DNA of 64,000 nt from Gadus chalcogrammus (taxonomy: Eukaryota; Chordata; Actinopteri; Gadiformes; Gadidae). The stretch covers positions 11,528,380 to 11,592,379 of the forward strand of contig NC_079418.1 in NCBI RefSeq assembly GCF_026213295.1. The letters are read 5' to 3'. Under the pieces are notes generated by a model. It searched no databases. It was not told the DNA's origin and saw nothing but the letters and a program-made list of their open reading frames with translations. Shown here in pieces: positions 40,499 through 55,735 of the stretch. Position numbers and translations under genes: made by a program. Numbering within the stretch: position 1 is the first letter of the stretch; each line of letters begins with the position of its first letter.

Positions 40499-42099
40499 CA
40501 GCGTTGTGCCTGAACGCGTTCATTGAACGATAGTCCATGAACTCGTTTATATTTTTGGCGAACGTGAACTGAACGTACTGTATTACTGCCTGATGAACGT
40601 TACTGCGAACTCGTTCATTCCCCCCCTTTCCGTTTCCGGCCAACGAGCAAGTCTTCCAACAGAAATCCATGGGATTTACAAAATGCGCTAAATGTGCAAT
40701 AAAACACGATAGAAACTGTATTTCGCTACGATACTTGATTCAACCACTCTATTCCTAGACAAACCTCAAAGGGGGCTCAATGCTCAAAATACCGTAAAAA
40801 AATAATAGCTCACAGCAACATATGGAAAAAAAGTACTATGAACTAGTTCATTTTTTGGAACTGTGAACTTAGTTCAAAATTATAAATAATAATAATAATT
40901 CATTATATTTATATAGCGCTTTTCAATGACCCAAAGACGCTTACAGAAGGGGGGGACCTAACTCGCCACCATCAGTGTGTAGCACACACTTGGGTGATGC
41001 ACGGCAGCCAATCTGCGCCAGAACGCTCACCACACACCAGCTTGAGGTGTGAAAATTATGAATTATGAACGTTAACTGAACAGGTTAACTGAACATTTTA
41101 AAATTTGTGAACTGAGCTTTGAACTAGTTCACGTAGAAAGTGAACTTTTCAAACACTGTGTGTGTGTGTGTGATTACACACACTGTAACGCAAGTGTGTG
41201 TAACTTTGTGTGTGTAACTTTGTTATTTGGATAACCATTCTGCTGTTGGTGTTATGCCGCATAACACGTCAGACTCTCGTCACTGGTATTTCCACAACGA
41301 GACTCGTAGTGGGGGTTACCTCAGCCATGGTTGAGAAGGTATTGGGGGAAAGGAACTTTGGTTTTGACTCCCTGAAGAACATGAACCACGACATGGAGGA
41401 GAAAGGGATTGTTGCCCGCGAATGTCTCCCGCGAGCCCCACTTTCCGCTGCCAAGGGACCACCGCCTCGGCGTTGCCTGCTGCCGAGGCGGTGGTCCCTC
41501 GGCAGCGTTCCTCCGGGGGGAGACAACCGTGGTCAACAATCCCTTTCTCCTCCATGTCGTGGATCAGTCTACTTCAGATTGATGTGGACGTGGAAGAAAC
41601 AGAGACATCGGAGTACCCGACGCAGTCGTTTACGATTCATAATATCGTCTGGAGGCTCAAACAGCTTTTTTCCGTGATAATATATATTATACGATATAGA
41701 TATCTATGTAAAATATGATATTATTCAGACATAGAGCTCCAGGACTCCCGCCGGAGCACCCGGACTGTTCTAGAATATTTACAGAACACGGCGAAAGGCT
41801 GTGTGCGCCTCGCCATTGCGATACATCCACTGTAAACAGAGCTCATGGTACCGTGGCAGCAAGCTGCTCAGGGCCACACCCCCACCCTCATCCTTGACCC
41901 GCCTCTCTCCTCCTCATTTGCATTAAAGCTACAGACAACGAAACGGTGCGTTTGGGGAAAGCTCTATGTGCGACTGGCTCGTAGTGGCTGTAATTCTGCA
42001 CCACGGCTGAATTTTGGGAACATCTTCAAATACTGTGTTTTGGGCCCACTCATATCTATATTAAAGCACCCACAAAGTAGCATGCCATGGGACCTTTAA
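40153..42099. mobile_element. TTAA-flanked composite TIR element, ~1.95 kb
   Basis: It begins TTAAAGATCCCATGGCATG and ends CATGCCATGGGACCTTTAA. Inside are a GAACGCGTTC / GAACTAGTTC-rich repeat, a nested short repeat at 40881-41047, and a palindromic core around 41380-41560 with a perfect 16-bp stem. No transposase is seen. ORF-like stretches inside are repeat sequence. Confidence 0.75.
40881..41047 (+). repeat. Nested short interspersed repeat
   Basis: TTATATTTATATAGCGCTTT, CAATGACCCAAAGACGCTTA and GGGTGATGCACGGCAGCCAA are familiar from a common fish short repeat. It interrupts the GAACTAGTTC-rich repeat. Confidence 0.65.
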
Positions 42100-42342
42100 G
42101 ATTATTTTTTCTAAAAATGATAATGTAGTAGCATAATGCAAATGCGCCCTTTCAAAGAAGGTTTGACTTTAAATTCTTCAGAATAATCAGACACTGGAAT
42201 TTGACTATGGAAGAGGAATGACAATTTTTACTTGCCAGAAATTGAAACTTTTTGGCTGAAATCCTGCAGTTCAAATCAAATCCCCTTCATCACACATCAG
42301 CCTCGGCTAACACCGTGTCCTCACTGTGTGTGTGGAGGAGCG

Positions 42343-42710
42343 GCCTAAGTCCTCCTCCTCCTCCCTCCTCCTCCTCCCTCATCATCCTCCCTCCTCCTCC
42401 TCCCCCCCCCCTCCCTCCTCCTCCTGAGTGCTCCTCCTTCCTACTCCTCCCTCCTCCTGCTCCTCCCTCCGCCTCCTCCCCCACTCCCTCCTCCTCCTCC
42501 TTCCTCCTCCTCCTCCTCCCTCCTCATTCCTCCTCCTCCTCCTGACTCCTCTTCCCTCCTCCTCCTCCTTCTGAGTCCTCCTCCTCCTCCCTTCTCCTCC
42601 TCCTCCCTCCTCCTCACCCTCCTCCTCCTCCTCCTCCTCCCTTCTCCTCCTCCTGAGTCCCCCTCCTCCCTCCACTTACTCCTCCCTCCTCCTCCAAGGT
42701 CCTCCTCTTA
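42343..42710. repeat. (TCC)n-rich polypyrimidine block
   Basis: About 370 bp that is nearly pure pyrimidine on the plus strand, dominated by CTCCTCCTC with rare GAGT interruptions (GAGTGC, GAGTCC). Proline/serine-rich or E/G-rich frames over it are artefacts. Confidence 0.95.
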
Positions 42711-45248
<2,538 letters not shown>

Positions 45249-46896
45249 GGGTAAGCCTTCCTTTTACAGTCCCCTAATTAGTAGTATTTACCCAATAAAT
45301 AAACAACATATTATAATCTTCAGTATTTACAACCACTAAATAAGAAGGTAAATACAGCTGAAATTCTAAGAAAAAGCTCCACTCAACAAAGTACCATGTA
45401 ATTGAGATCGTTTTAGGTTGGTAAGAACTCTGATGTAATTGCGTATTTCCAGGAAATTATGCAACCTAAACCAAAAAATTATATAACCTCCTCTATACCC
45501 AACAATTCTGGTACAGCATCAATATGTTCTTAACCATGTTCTTAGAACAAAAATTGTAAAGTAAAACCTTACAATTTAAGTTAATATTACATTTCATTAA
45601 TATGCCACCTATTTGTTTCCAGCTCATTGAGAGCCAATAGTTTCAGATTAGTCTTGCTTACATTTGTCCAATGTGGTCCAATGTCCAGTCTCTGAAAGAA
45701 ATCACATAGGTTGCTGATTGGTGTGAAACACTGGTGGTTCCGACACAAATTCAGAACCTTAATCCTGGCAGGCTCTTTCAGTTACCATGCAAGGTTCAGT
45801 CTAACGCACATACACTGAGATACACATGAAACTGATTTTGTTATTGAACATTTTAGGAAACTAGAGCAGACCAAACAATACGCCTACAGAACGAGTCCAC
45901 AAGAAGACCACCTCATTTGGATTTAGACCGTGTAATTGGGTAGAGCTTGAGGGTTTTTGTGGCATCCCTTAAAATATTTTTGATTGATTCATTCTATTCA
46001 GGAATTCGGGCAGCCGTCTATTATGCGGGCAGAAGCCGACAACAATCCTAGCATCCTTCCTCCACAAATCGAGTTGGAAAAGATAGAGAATGATGACATA
46101 GAACTACATTGGCGAAGAGTGCGTGACGCTGCCAGTGGGAAAGCTGAGTGCAGTCTCATTCATACTGTGGGCTCTGAGTTGAGCTGGCATGAGCCCATTT
46201 CAATTCAATGCAAGCTTAATATTGCACCGTATACCTGGAATAACCAGGTATAAGGTAAGAGCCTTGTAATACCATGGCAACAAACAAGGCTTCCTTCTAC
46301 ACTACAGTTTCAGCGTAGTTACTAAGTCAGTTGTAACGTCTTACTTAGTAATGTTGTGGAACAAGTGGTATAAGTTTTTCGTAATTGCATGAACGATGCA
46401 ATCTTTTATTACAAGGGATATCCTTATACATCAAGAAACAAACAAGGCTGCCTTTAACAGCTGCAGCTAACTTACAGAGTACATTGTTTGAATCCATGAT
46501 CACTATTTAAGTAAAAGCTATTTATTGGTTAGGAGTATTTTACGGTCTAGATTGTATGCAATTAAACTTTTGGCTTTTACCAAGTTAAACCTTGGATAAC
46601 TACAATTGTAATTTGATGTGATGGGTAATAAAGGAGTTGTTTCTAAGGTGTTTCTTCTGAATACTTTCAACCAATATGCAACTACCTCTGGGTTGTAACC
46701 AACCTAAACCTGTCACAATGACATGGTACTTGGTTGAGTTGATGGGTAATAGAGGACGTTCAGCTGCTAGTCATTCAGCTGTATTTTCCTACTTAGTTAC
46801 TAGTGATGATTACCCAATAATATGTTATAATGCCTCATATTTTTACTGGATAAATAAATACCTTGTGATGAGGGGACTGTAAAAGGAAGGGTTACC
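45249..46896. mobile_element. Long-TIR DNA element with ~250-bp inverted arms
   Basis: The left end GTAAGCCTTCCTTTTACAGT is mirrored on the right (minus strand GTAACCCTTCCTTTTACAGT). Similarity between arms runs inward through AAAGTACCATGTAATTGAGA / CAAGTACCATGTCATTGTGA and GTTTTAGGTTGG, to about 45500 and 46640. The interior holds an open frame at 46002-46247. The family is not recognised. Flanks AACAAAAT and AACAATGT are only loosely alike. Confidence 0.7.
46002..46247 (+). CDS. Candidate orphan exon inside a long-TIR element, unknown protein
   Basis: This open frame of 82 codons is bounded by CATTCTATTCAG on the left and CAG|GTATAAG on the right, so it looks like a phase 0-0 exon. It translates as a hydrophilic, acidic segment (for example IELEKIENDDIELHWRRVRD), with SELSWHEPISIQCKLN near the end. 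I do not recognise a family. It could be a transposase or accessory fragment, a captured host exon, or a chance open frame. No neighbouring exon was identified. Confidence 0.25.
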
Positions 46897-49793
46897 AACA
46901 ATGTAGGCATGGTTTTAAATTCAGTCCATCCCTGCTTACTAAACCGAACCCTAACCTAGAACGTAAGTTATATCGTTGAGAGTAAGTTATATCTTTTATC
47001 CACTGCTTAAGTACAATGCTTACACAGGCGGATGTAATTTGTGAAAATATTTGAAACAAAATAAATACAACCAAAACGACGTACGAAGGAGTGATGGAAG
47101 GATCTTAAAAAAACCCACAGTGTGAGTCAGTCCCTGAAGTATCCCACATTCAAGTGGTGCTCAATATGTACGTTCAAATGAAAACGCACACACACACACA
47201 CATACTGAGCATTACAGTTTAATGTCTTCTGATTCAACTGAAATATTTAAAAGGAAACCAATGGGATACAGAAAAAAATACATTGTGATAAATATTAATG
47301 AATCCTTGCTTGCTTCAGGTGATGACATATCTGAAGTTAAGAGGAAGTGCTAACTGTAAAGGGACGAGGGCGGCCTAGAGGTTGGGAGTTTGAGCTCTGC
47401 TAGCATGAGCTAATGGAGCTCCAGGGTACATTTGTCTGTACATCAGAGATCTTTGGAAGGGTACATAATGTTGTTTCATCATGTGTGGAGGTTAGCAGCT
47501 AAATAGTTGGCCTCCATAGATGGTCTTTCTGATAATATCCTCTTATTCCTTTAGCAACAACATGCAATATGAATAATAGGAAATGTCACAGTTGGGGTTA
47601 GTCAGAAACTCAGACTCATCTTGGCCACCAATGTTTCTAAGGTTAACTTGAAGTTTAGACCATTTTTGTTTTTACCTCTATCACATCTAATCCTATCTCT
47701 GTCCACCTCCGTTACCTTAACATCCCAGTCGATACTGAATATATATTAGATCGCTGCAGGTCAGACCCACCATACCGACCGTTAACCCCTAGCCAGCCGG
47801 ACCCCCAGTCAACCAGAACCACTTGTAAGCCTGACCCCAAGTCATTTCATTATTAGCCTGGCTTCTAAGCCGGGCTGTCAATCCTCTAAACCAGCCTTCT
47901 GTCCCTCCGATCCCCGGGAAGCAGTTAAGAGGCATGCTGTTTGTCTTCTACAAAAGGCCTGGGGAGTGCTTGTGCAGAGAGAATCCATTCCCTGCCATTT
48001 AATGAAGCGCTGCACTGCAGCAGATGTTAACAACAAACACAGCATTTCTCCTGGTTGTAAGTATGTAGCATTACAAATAGGGGTTGTCCTTGTCATTACC
48101 TTTTTAGAGAAAAGGTTGTTTTAGGGTAATATTTTAGCTGTTAGCGCTGGAGAATGTGTTCTATTTTGAAGGTGTTAAGTGTAGTCCTATTATGCTGTGA
48201 CATGCTATGATGCTTGTAGACTTTCCGCTCAAAAAAACTGTATTCGACTGATGTGGTTTTTTGCGTCTTGGACTGACATCTGTTATTACGTTCATGGCGA
48301 GTATGAGCTGTCACCGGCGATTTTATCCCCTCTAATCATTTTACAGAAACAAAGGAAAAATGGAACATGAAAATGACTCACCAGCTGTGAATTCCAGATG
48401 AAAGAAAAACATAAAGAATATCAGTTCTATTCAGCCCCTGCTATGCATTACAATCCATTTCAATTGTGTTCAAGTGTGGAAGGGTTATTAAAAAGTTTGG
48501 ACGCACTTCCGATTATAGATTAAGAATCAATTAAGGGATATTTTTTGTGGATGAAAAATTAAGAATAAGAGAATCAGAAATGTAATTCAATATCTTAAAA
48601 CATTGTTGCATCTGCACTCAAACTTGCTTGGATCTAAGCCATTCTTAATCACTTTCATAGCCTCAAACGTGATGGGGGAGGAGTGATCAATTAAACCGGT
48701 AGGTAAGAAATCATCTCTGGCATTATGGAAACACCTGGCTCTGGGGAAAGCCGTCATCCTGAGATCCCAAATGTGGAAATCCCTGGGAACCAATGTTGAA
48801 GAAATGAAAAAGAATACAAGAGCGATTAGCCACAGGCCAGGTTTATTTACTATACCTTTTAATATTCACTATTCAAGCCCACACACACTCAAACCTTTAT
48901 CCTACTCTTTTCTTATTAGGGTTAGCTCCTGAACCAAAAGGTATTTTAATTAATGTTATTTAATATATTAATATGTTTAATGTATTAGTTTCCTAGAGTG
49001 GGTTAGGTTTAAGTAAGGTTATTTATTTCCTGTGACCTGGGTTAGGGTTAGGGTTAAAATTGTTAACTTGGCTACTTGAAAGATGTTGGTAAGCGCTACT
49101 GCTACCTGGCAATTCTGTCTCAGCCGTTAACAGTTCATAACTACCAAAACCGTTTCCTAGGAAAGTGGTTCTCAAACTAATTTTACTAATGTTTGCCCTC
49201 CATGGTGTTAACAAATAACATGCACCCATTAAATGGGTAATGGAAATAAGTATAGCTTAGTGAACAACATGGGCTTTTGCTTGACTTGACATTAAGTACT
49301 TCATGTTCATCACCAATATTAAAACAACCCAAGTACCCCCTTCAATGTACCCTGGGCTACATGTACTCTTATTTCAGAAACACTTTCATAGAAATAACAA
49401 ATTTGCTCCCCAGGTGCAACCAACCATACTGAACAAAGACGTCTAAAGCTGGTCTGATAGATTTTCCACTAGCTTGGATTTTCTGAAAAAGAGGATTCCC
49501 TCCCAGACAAATCGACGGATCAACAACAATCTTGTGGAGAAGCTGCACCTATCAGTCTTGCAGCCTGGACTGGGGTCTTATATATAGATTTCTAAACAAC
49601 GCTTGAATGCATAATGTAACAGCTTTTTCGGTACGCCTCAACCCTCTTTCAAGTTCAGACTGTTTCGCATTCATGTCTGTTGGGCATGTTGTTGACTGAG
49701 AAACCACACTTAGTAATCACATGTGCACATCTAGAGGGGCGTGTCCCTGTCAATGTGTTGCATGGAGCTGAGAAAAGGGTTGTCATTAAAAAC
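46897..49793. other. Gene-free stretch
   Basis: AT-leaning, apparently unique sequence. A weak SINE-like remnant (GGCGGCCTAGAGGTTGGGAG) is visible near 47369. No coding exon is supported. Confidence 0.45.
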
Positions 49794-51242
49794 CAGGGGC
49801 CCTATTTTACCGATCAGAAAGTATGAAACGCGAAGCGCGAGTGGCTTTGTGGGCGGATCTCTGGCGTTGTTGCTATTATACCGGCGGGTAAATAACTCTT
49901 GCGCCCAACGCAAATCTTGTTGTTCTGAAGTAGATTCATTATGGTGTGTTTTGGGCGTAACATGCAATAAACTAATGAGAGCTCCATCTCCAATAACCTT
50001 TAAAGGGGACCTATTTGCACTTTACCACCTTCTTTCAAGGAGAGCACAAAAGCCTTGATCGAGGTGAAAGGAGGTGGTAAAGTGCACCAAAGACACAGCC
50101 ATGTTCCGACTGCGGGATCTGTTTGCGAGTGGTGGTGACGTATATCATACGCGTCGAGAGCAGCGGGAGTTGTAGTCCACAAAGCGCCCCACACAAAAAC
50201 TAACCGTATCAAACTCCTACCCGCTAAATTACAGTTTTCTTTGCATGAAAAATTATCATTTAAATCCACAAACAACATATGTGTAATCCGGGGCATATAA
50301 AGACTGGGATCAGAAAATAATTACTTTCTCTCCATTGACTCCCCATTCATTTTTTTCGGTCTCATAGGTCCCATGAGCAATGGCGACTTACGAGCTCTAT
50401 AGGTCCCCTTTAAGAGCCATGAGCGCATTTGAACTTCACAAGTTGATATAGTTCATTCTCCGCTGAGACAGATGCATGACCACACATATTGTTGAACAGT
50501 GCGCCAAACATTTTCACCCGCATTCATTCAACTTTTAAACACTCACTCGCGGTAAAACAATGTTATCTCATGATCAAATACTCATCAATCCTAAAAGTTA
50601 TGGGCATGTACACGATGTCTGTGACAAGAAAGTATGTGTTTGCTGTACTTTGCAGATGCATTGTTTTAAAAGTACAGCTTATTACCGCTGTATCAGCTGT
50701 TCTTTCCCAAAATAAATTAACCAACATTATCATTTACCCTAAAACAAGATTTGTTTGGGAAGGCTGGGATATTCTTTGCTCAAGTTCATTATTGTTATTG
50801 CGTGGCATTAGCCTGCTACAGTGTTCATTCATGCAGCCCCTATGGAAATGTTTCCACAGTCCACATGCTATTTCTATATTTCAATTAGGCTAATCCTTTG
50901 CATGTCTGTGCTGTGTATAGCCTACGTGTGTGTAAGCTTATGTTGCAGTTCCGACCTGCCATGGCACGTCAAAATAGCAACCCCAACTACGCCATCCGCT
51001 AGTGCATTTAGACAAGGTATTTGCCGGTCAGTGGCACGTTTGCTTTTTGCATCACAAAAATAGCACCAAGTATCATTTGCGCCGGAACATGCCTCTGCTC
51101 TTCGCCGACACGCCTCTCCAGGGCGAGTGTAGTGGACCGAGTTTGCTGCGGGGGGGAAATCAGTTTTGCGCCGGGTGCTAGCAATGATACATGCGTCGCT
51201 GTATAAAGTTAATTGCGCTGGGTGTTAGATAAGGCCCCAGGG
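49794..51242. mobile_element. hAT-like non-autonomous element, interrupted
   Basis: The start CAGGGGCCCTATTTTAC and the end GTTAGATAAGGCCCCAGGG form imperfect TIRs. The interior, rich in GCGC and GCAAAT-type motifs, has the wording of a common fish MITE. It is split by the TTAA-bounded element at 50000-50413. Confidence 0.6.
50000..50413. mobile_element. TTAA-target MITE nested in an older element
   Basis: TTAAAGGGGACCTAT at 50000-50014 and ATAGGTCCCCTTTAA at 50399-50413 are perfect inverted ends including TTAA. Removing one copy restores ...AACCTTTAAGAGCC... in the host element, as expected for a TTAA duplication (piggyBac-type). It is 414 bp and has no coding capacity. Confidence 0.8.
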
Positions 51243-51636
51243 ATGCTGGCTGTCTTGTAGCGGAATAGACAAGGACACTATATGCATGGAAAGGGATTAT
51301 TTGGTGAAATCAACACGGCACCCTCGATTGTTTGTACATTAATGATCTCAGTCGAATATCCATGCAGCCCTTCAGATATGTTTGGATTAACATTGAAGTA
51401 GTGTCCACGGATTCATGTGTTCGGTGTATTACACATCTGACACCCGCACCCAACCTATGTTCCATTGGGGCTAAATGTACCAACCGGAAAATATGGAAAT
51501 AATAGCGAATGGGTGGCGGAGTGTTGTATGAACGAGGCAGGTGAATTACAAAGGACATTTGAAGGAAGCAACCGATCTACCGGGTATATTGGTAACCAAT
51601 GTTTTAGTGAAGCCAGGGGAGATGGTTTTGACTGTC

Positions 51637-52389
51637 TGTCCTCCAACCTAAACAACAGAATAGGTCATTTGAATATGTCGTCCAAAACGACCCGTATGAA
51701 CGTTTCAGCCCCCTACCGACTTCAAAGTAACAGTAATACATCCCGTCTGTCCAGGTTCTGTCTGCCAAAACAAAATGGATGACATCTCTTTCTATTCTCA
51801 GTGTAAAATGCTTAATTCTTAGATCGTTCCGATAGATATGCAATTTAATAAAGAATAAAATAATTATCTAACAACGCTATTGACTTCCCTGATTATCCTT
51901 TTAATCCAACTAGATGTATTTATAAAAAGCGTTTATAGTAGTTATAGTTATAGTTATGGTATTGTGCTCTACAAAAACCTGTCGTCCTAGTCCATCACAA
52001 AAAGCACAAGGCAGTGTCATCCCTGGGTCACTCAAAACTCTACGTTCTTATTAAAAGAAAGTCATCCAACAGCCGTATTCATGTGTCAGGATTGTCTTAT
52101 TCATCAAAATGTATTTATAAAAGGACCCTTTGGAATGGATTCTTTCGGAGGAAACAAAGCAAACAACAATTTCTGTTGTGCCCCACAAAAACACTTTTTA
52201 AGGCTGAAGCTGTCTTAAAGTGTAAAATTCTCCACTGAGAATAAAACTGAAGCCATCAATTTTTCTTTTGGCAAGACAGAACCTTGACAAAGGTGACGTA
52301 CTGCTTTTTCTTCTAACTATCTAAAACGATCAAATGGGTCGTTTTGGACGACCTACACAAACGACCAATTCTGTTATTTAGGTTGGACA
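51637..52389. repeat. Inverted repeat pair (arms ~68 bp), possible TIR element
   Basis: The left arm 51637-51705 includes GTCGTCCAAAACGACCCGTA. The right arm 52324-52389 includes ATGGGTCGTTTTGGACGAC and TCTGTTATTTAGGTTGGACA. They are inverted copies differing at about 10 positions. The ~620 bp between them has no recognised coding. Confidence 0.65.
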
Positions 52390-53503
52390 TCACGTTGGTA
52401 AAGATGCTTTAATTACCCAGACCAGTGGACTATTTACTTTCCATTTTCACATCCGGTAAAGTTGGTTTTACAACAGATATTTTCGCTTTAGACGTCAGAA
52501 TGAATCCCCTATTTCTTATTCAACAAAAATATGATTTGATTATATATATTTTGATTGCGCATCTGGGGGGTTTCTGTAAAGCAACTTTTCATTGGTTCAA
52601 ATAGCAAGTAACACAACTGGCGGTTGAGCACAAGAGAGTGTCATCCCTTAGGCATGTGATAAAAAAACGAAATAAATGTACATAAATTCAACCACAAATA
52701 AATACAAATAATTGTACTGCTTCTATAATAGTTTGTACATATATATATACATTGTTTTTTTCTTTTTGGGAATTACAAGGGCTGTGAATGGCTCCACAAT
52801 TCACTTGACCTCATTGACATGGTGAGAAACGTTGCCGCCAAAAAGCACATTGCTGTGAACTCCTCAGCAACGTGAATGTAACACCAGTCACCTTTGTAAA
52901 GCACTATTCAGAACTGAACACGTGTTGTTATCCAAATGGTCAAACAACCGTGGGACAACCATTATCACCTATCGCCATGAGCATCAAGCACTATGTTTTC
53001 TGTAACATAACAGTTTAGAAGCAGAACTTTCAACAGCCATATTGACTGTGCATATTGAATGGCTCTTTGCCACACTAAATTTCCAACTATACAACTGCCA
53101 TTAATATCAAGGTTACCTGCTTATTATCCAGGGAGCGCTTTTACCTCTGGTGCAACTGGCCGCTTGGCTAACTGACAATGTCGTTTAAAAAAAAAACATG
53201 GCAGACAGATTGCCCGAATAACATTTTGTTTAGGGCACCTGCCGGCCAGATGTGACAGGGGAATGTGCTGGTAAAAAAAACAAAAAAAACCTGACATCTT
53301 AATTAATACTCTCTTAATACCCAAACAGGCCAGAAGAAAGTTAAAGCTTTCCCATGATGGGTTGCACGTCTTTCGTCTCAGGGCCAGCAGCTCACTATGC
53401 CCTGAGTGTGTTAATTGTGATTCATTGCCAGTCTTTTAACAGGGTTTTCTTCCTATAGTGCTGTTGTTGAGAGTCTGTTGTCTACTCTCTCTCCATCTAA
53501 GCC
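52390..53503. other. Gene-free stretch
   Basis: I see nothing beyond AT-rich unique sequence and short A or T runs. Confidence 0.45.
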
Positions 53504-53660
53504 TTGTGTGTGTGTGTGTGTCTGTGTGTGTACATGCGTGCATGTGCGTGTGTGTGTGTGCGTGTGTCTGTGTGGTTGTGCGTGTGTGCATGCACACGAG
53601 CGTGCGCATGCACACACGCACACACACACGTTTGTGTGCTTGTGTGTGTGTGTGCATGGG
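53504..53660. repeat. Imperfect TG-rich repeat
   Basis: TG-rich, with CATGCGTG and CACACG interruptions and a switch of strand bias to CA near 53590-53630. Confidence 0.85.
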
Positions 53661-54273
53661 CACCAGGTTGGGTGTGTTTAGGTTGTGATGACCCCCGATG
53701 TTCTGTGGTGCAGCAACTGTGCTGGGCCGTCCTAATGGTCCCCTTCAAGCCCCTCCAAAGATAATCTCCACTAATGGGTTTGTAGAAATGAGCAGATGAT
53801 GGAGAGAGAGAGACTGAGAGAGAGAGAGGATTCCTGTAATAAAAAGAGTTTAAATGAAAGTTAACGATCCAGTAACCTGGCCAGGGACAAGAGGGCAGGC
53901 GGGGTGTTTGTTAGAAACAGTTTCTCTTTCATATTCCAGCCAGTGTGTTTGTGGTGGGCCAATAAGTGACGAATGCATGTGTTTGTGGCCAAATACATTT
54001 GTGTGTTTTTGTGTGTGTGGTAAGTGGCCCCCTAGACTATTGTGGCCAGTGCCCAATACAAATAATGCAAGGATTGTGGTCCCTCACCATTTAAGCTAAT
54101 CATCAGTGCCTTGACCAGAGGATGCTGGTCTCTGTGAGTGTGGGACTTTGTGTCGCCTTAACGTTTATGCGTGTGGGAAAGAATGAGATGCTTTGATTTT
54201 TTTTTTAGGACCTTTTGATTGATGGCTGATTTAGACTGGTAGTGCCTTCCCATTTGTAGAGAAAATAAATGCT

Positions 54274-54427
<154 letters not shown>

Positions 54428-54474
54428 GCCGTTGCACCAAATCCTGGGCCCTGTATACAAGAGGTACTGATGGG

Positions 54475-54657
54475 CCCCCCCCCCCTCCCCGAATTCCCCC
54501 TACCAGCCCCCTGCGCTGAATTGTTGACGGGGGCGGGGGGCGGGGGGGGGTAGAGAACAATTGGGGGGGGGGGGTAGAGAGCAATTGGGGGGGGGGGGGT
54601 AGAGAACAATTGGGGGGGGGGGGGTAGAGAGCAATTGCTGACGGGGGGGGGGGGGGG
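54475..54657 (+). repeat. G-rich minisatellite with 24-25-bp units
   Basis: TAGAGAACAATTG or TAGAGAGCAATTG recurs at 54551, 54575, 54600 and 54625, with G runs of about 10-14 between units. Runs of C precede it at 54475-54488. Guanine quadruplex formation on the plus strand is likely in principle. Confidence 0.9.
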
Positions 54658-54709
54658 TGACGTGGCCGTGTGCGCCTCCTAACACTATGGATATATATAT
54701 CCGTCGGCC

Positions 54710-54922
<213 letters not shown>

Positions 54923-55735
54923 CTTGTAAAAAAAAAACATGCACGCGCACACAGACAGAAGTACCAGCTGTGTGTACATGCCAAATATTGGCAAACCATT
55001 TGTGTTTAACCAGGAACATAATTATCTCTCTGTTGATGGGTTTGCAATCAGAACACTGACCACAGAGTTCAGTGTTTAATTAACTACTGTTCACTTACAC
55101 CAAATATAACCTGTTTTTGTTAGTGATTGTTAGGGTGTTTTTCCTTATCCATGCTGAAATGAAGACATCCTGTTTAATTAGATTAGCTGATATGATGTAA
55201 ATTTTTTAAAATACATCGTGTCTCTGAGCGTATTATCATTACGTATTCGTTTCTCATGACCCGGGGAAATAATATTCATTGCTGGAATCATACACATCAT
55301 CATAACATCTTTCCCATTTAAAAATCTGATCTTCAATACGTGTTTTGTTGTTGAAGCATATTTCGTGTGTCTCATGAATACTGTTGGCCTGAGGCACATC
55401 ATGCCTATGGATCTCTTCCATGCATACTTTTTATGGCTGCACACATTTCAGTAACACACCTCCAGGCCACTCAACCATGTGGAAGACTAAAGAATTATAA
55501 TTGTGAGTGTGTGTGCGTGCGTGTGCGTGTGCGTGCGCGTGCTTGTCTATAGGTGCATCGCATGCTAATGACCTGAGACAGACTGTACTGAGTAGAGGGT
55601 AAATAGTGTGATTTGAGTGATGAAGCATGTAGCTATAACGATTATAACTTTCAGCAATGGCAGTTATCCAATTTATTTTTACATAGTGAAAATACAAGTG
55701 TATTGCTCAACTCATTTTAGCTGAATCATCTAGAT

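Noticed and set aside
41210..41718. 155-codon and shorter frames around 41.2-41.7 kb
   Set aside because: They lie wholly inside a palindromic transposon core and mirror one another on the two strands.
47363..47425. tRNA-like stretch GGCGGCCTAGAGGTTGGGAG
   Set aside because: No foldable tRNA and no B box of good quality; probably a decayed SINE head.
49040..49060. GGGTTAGGGTTAGGG, telomere-like
   Set aside because: Only about two to three units, too short to call an interstitial telomere.
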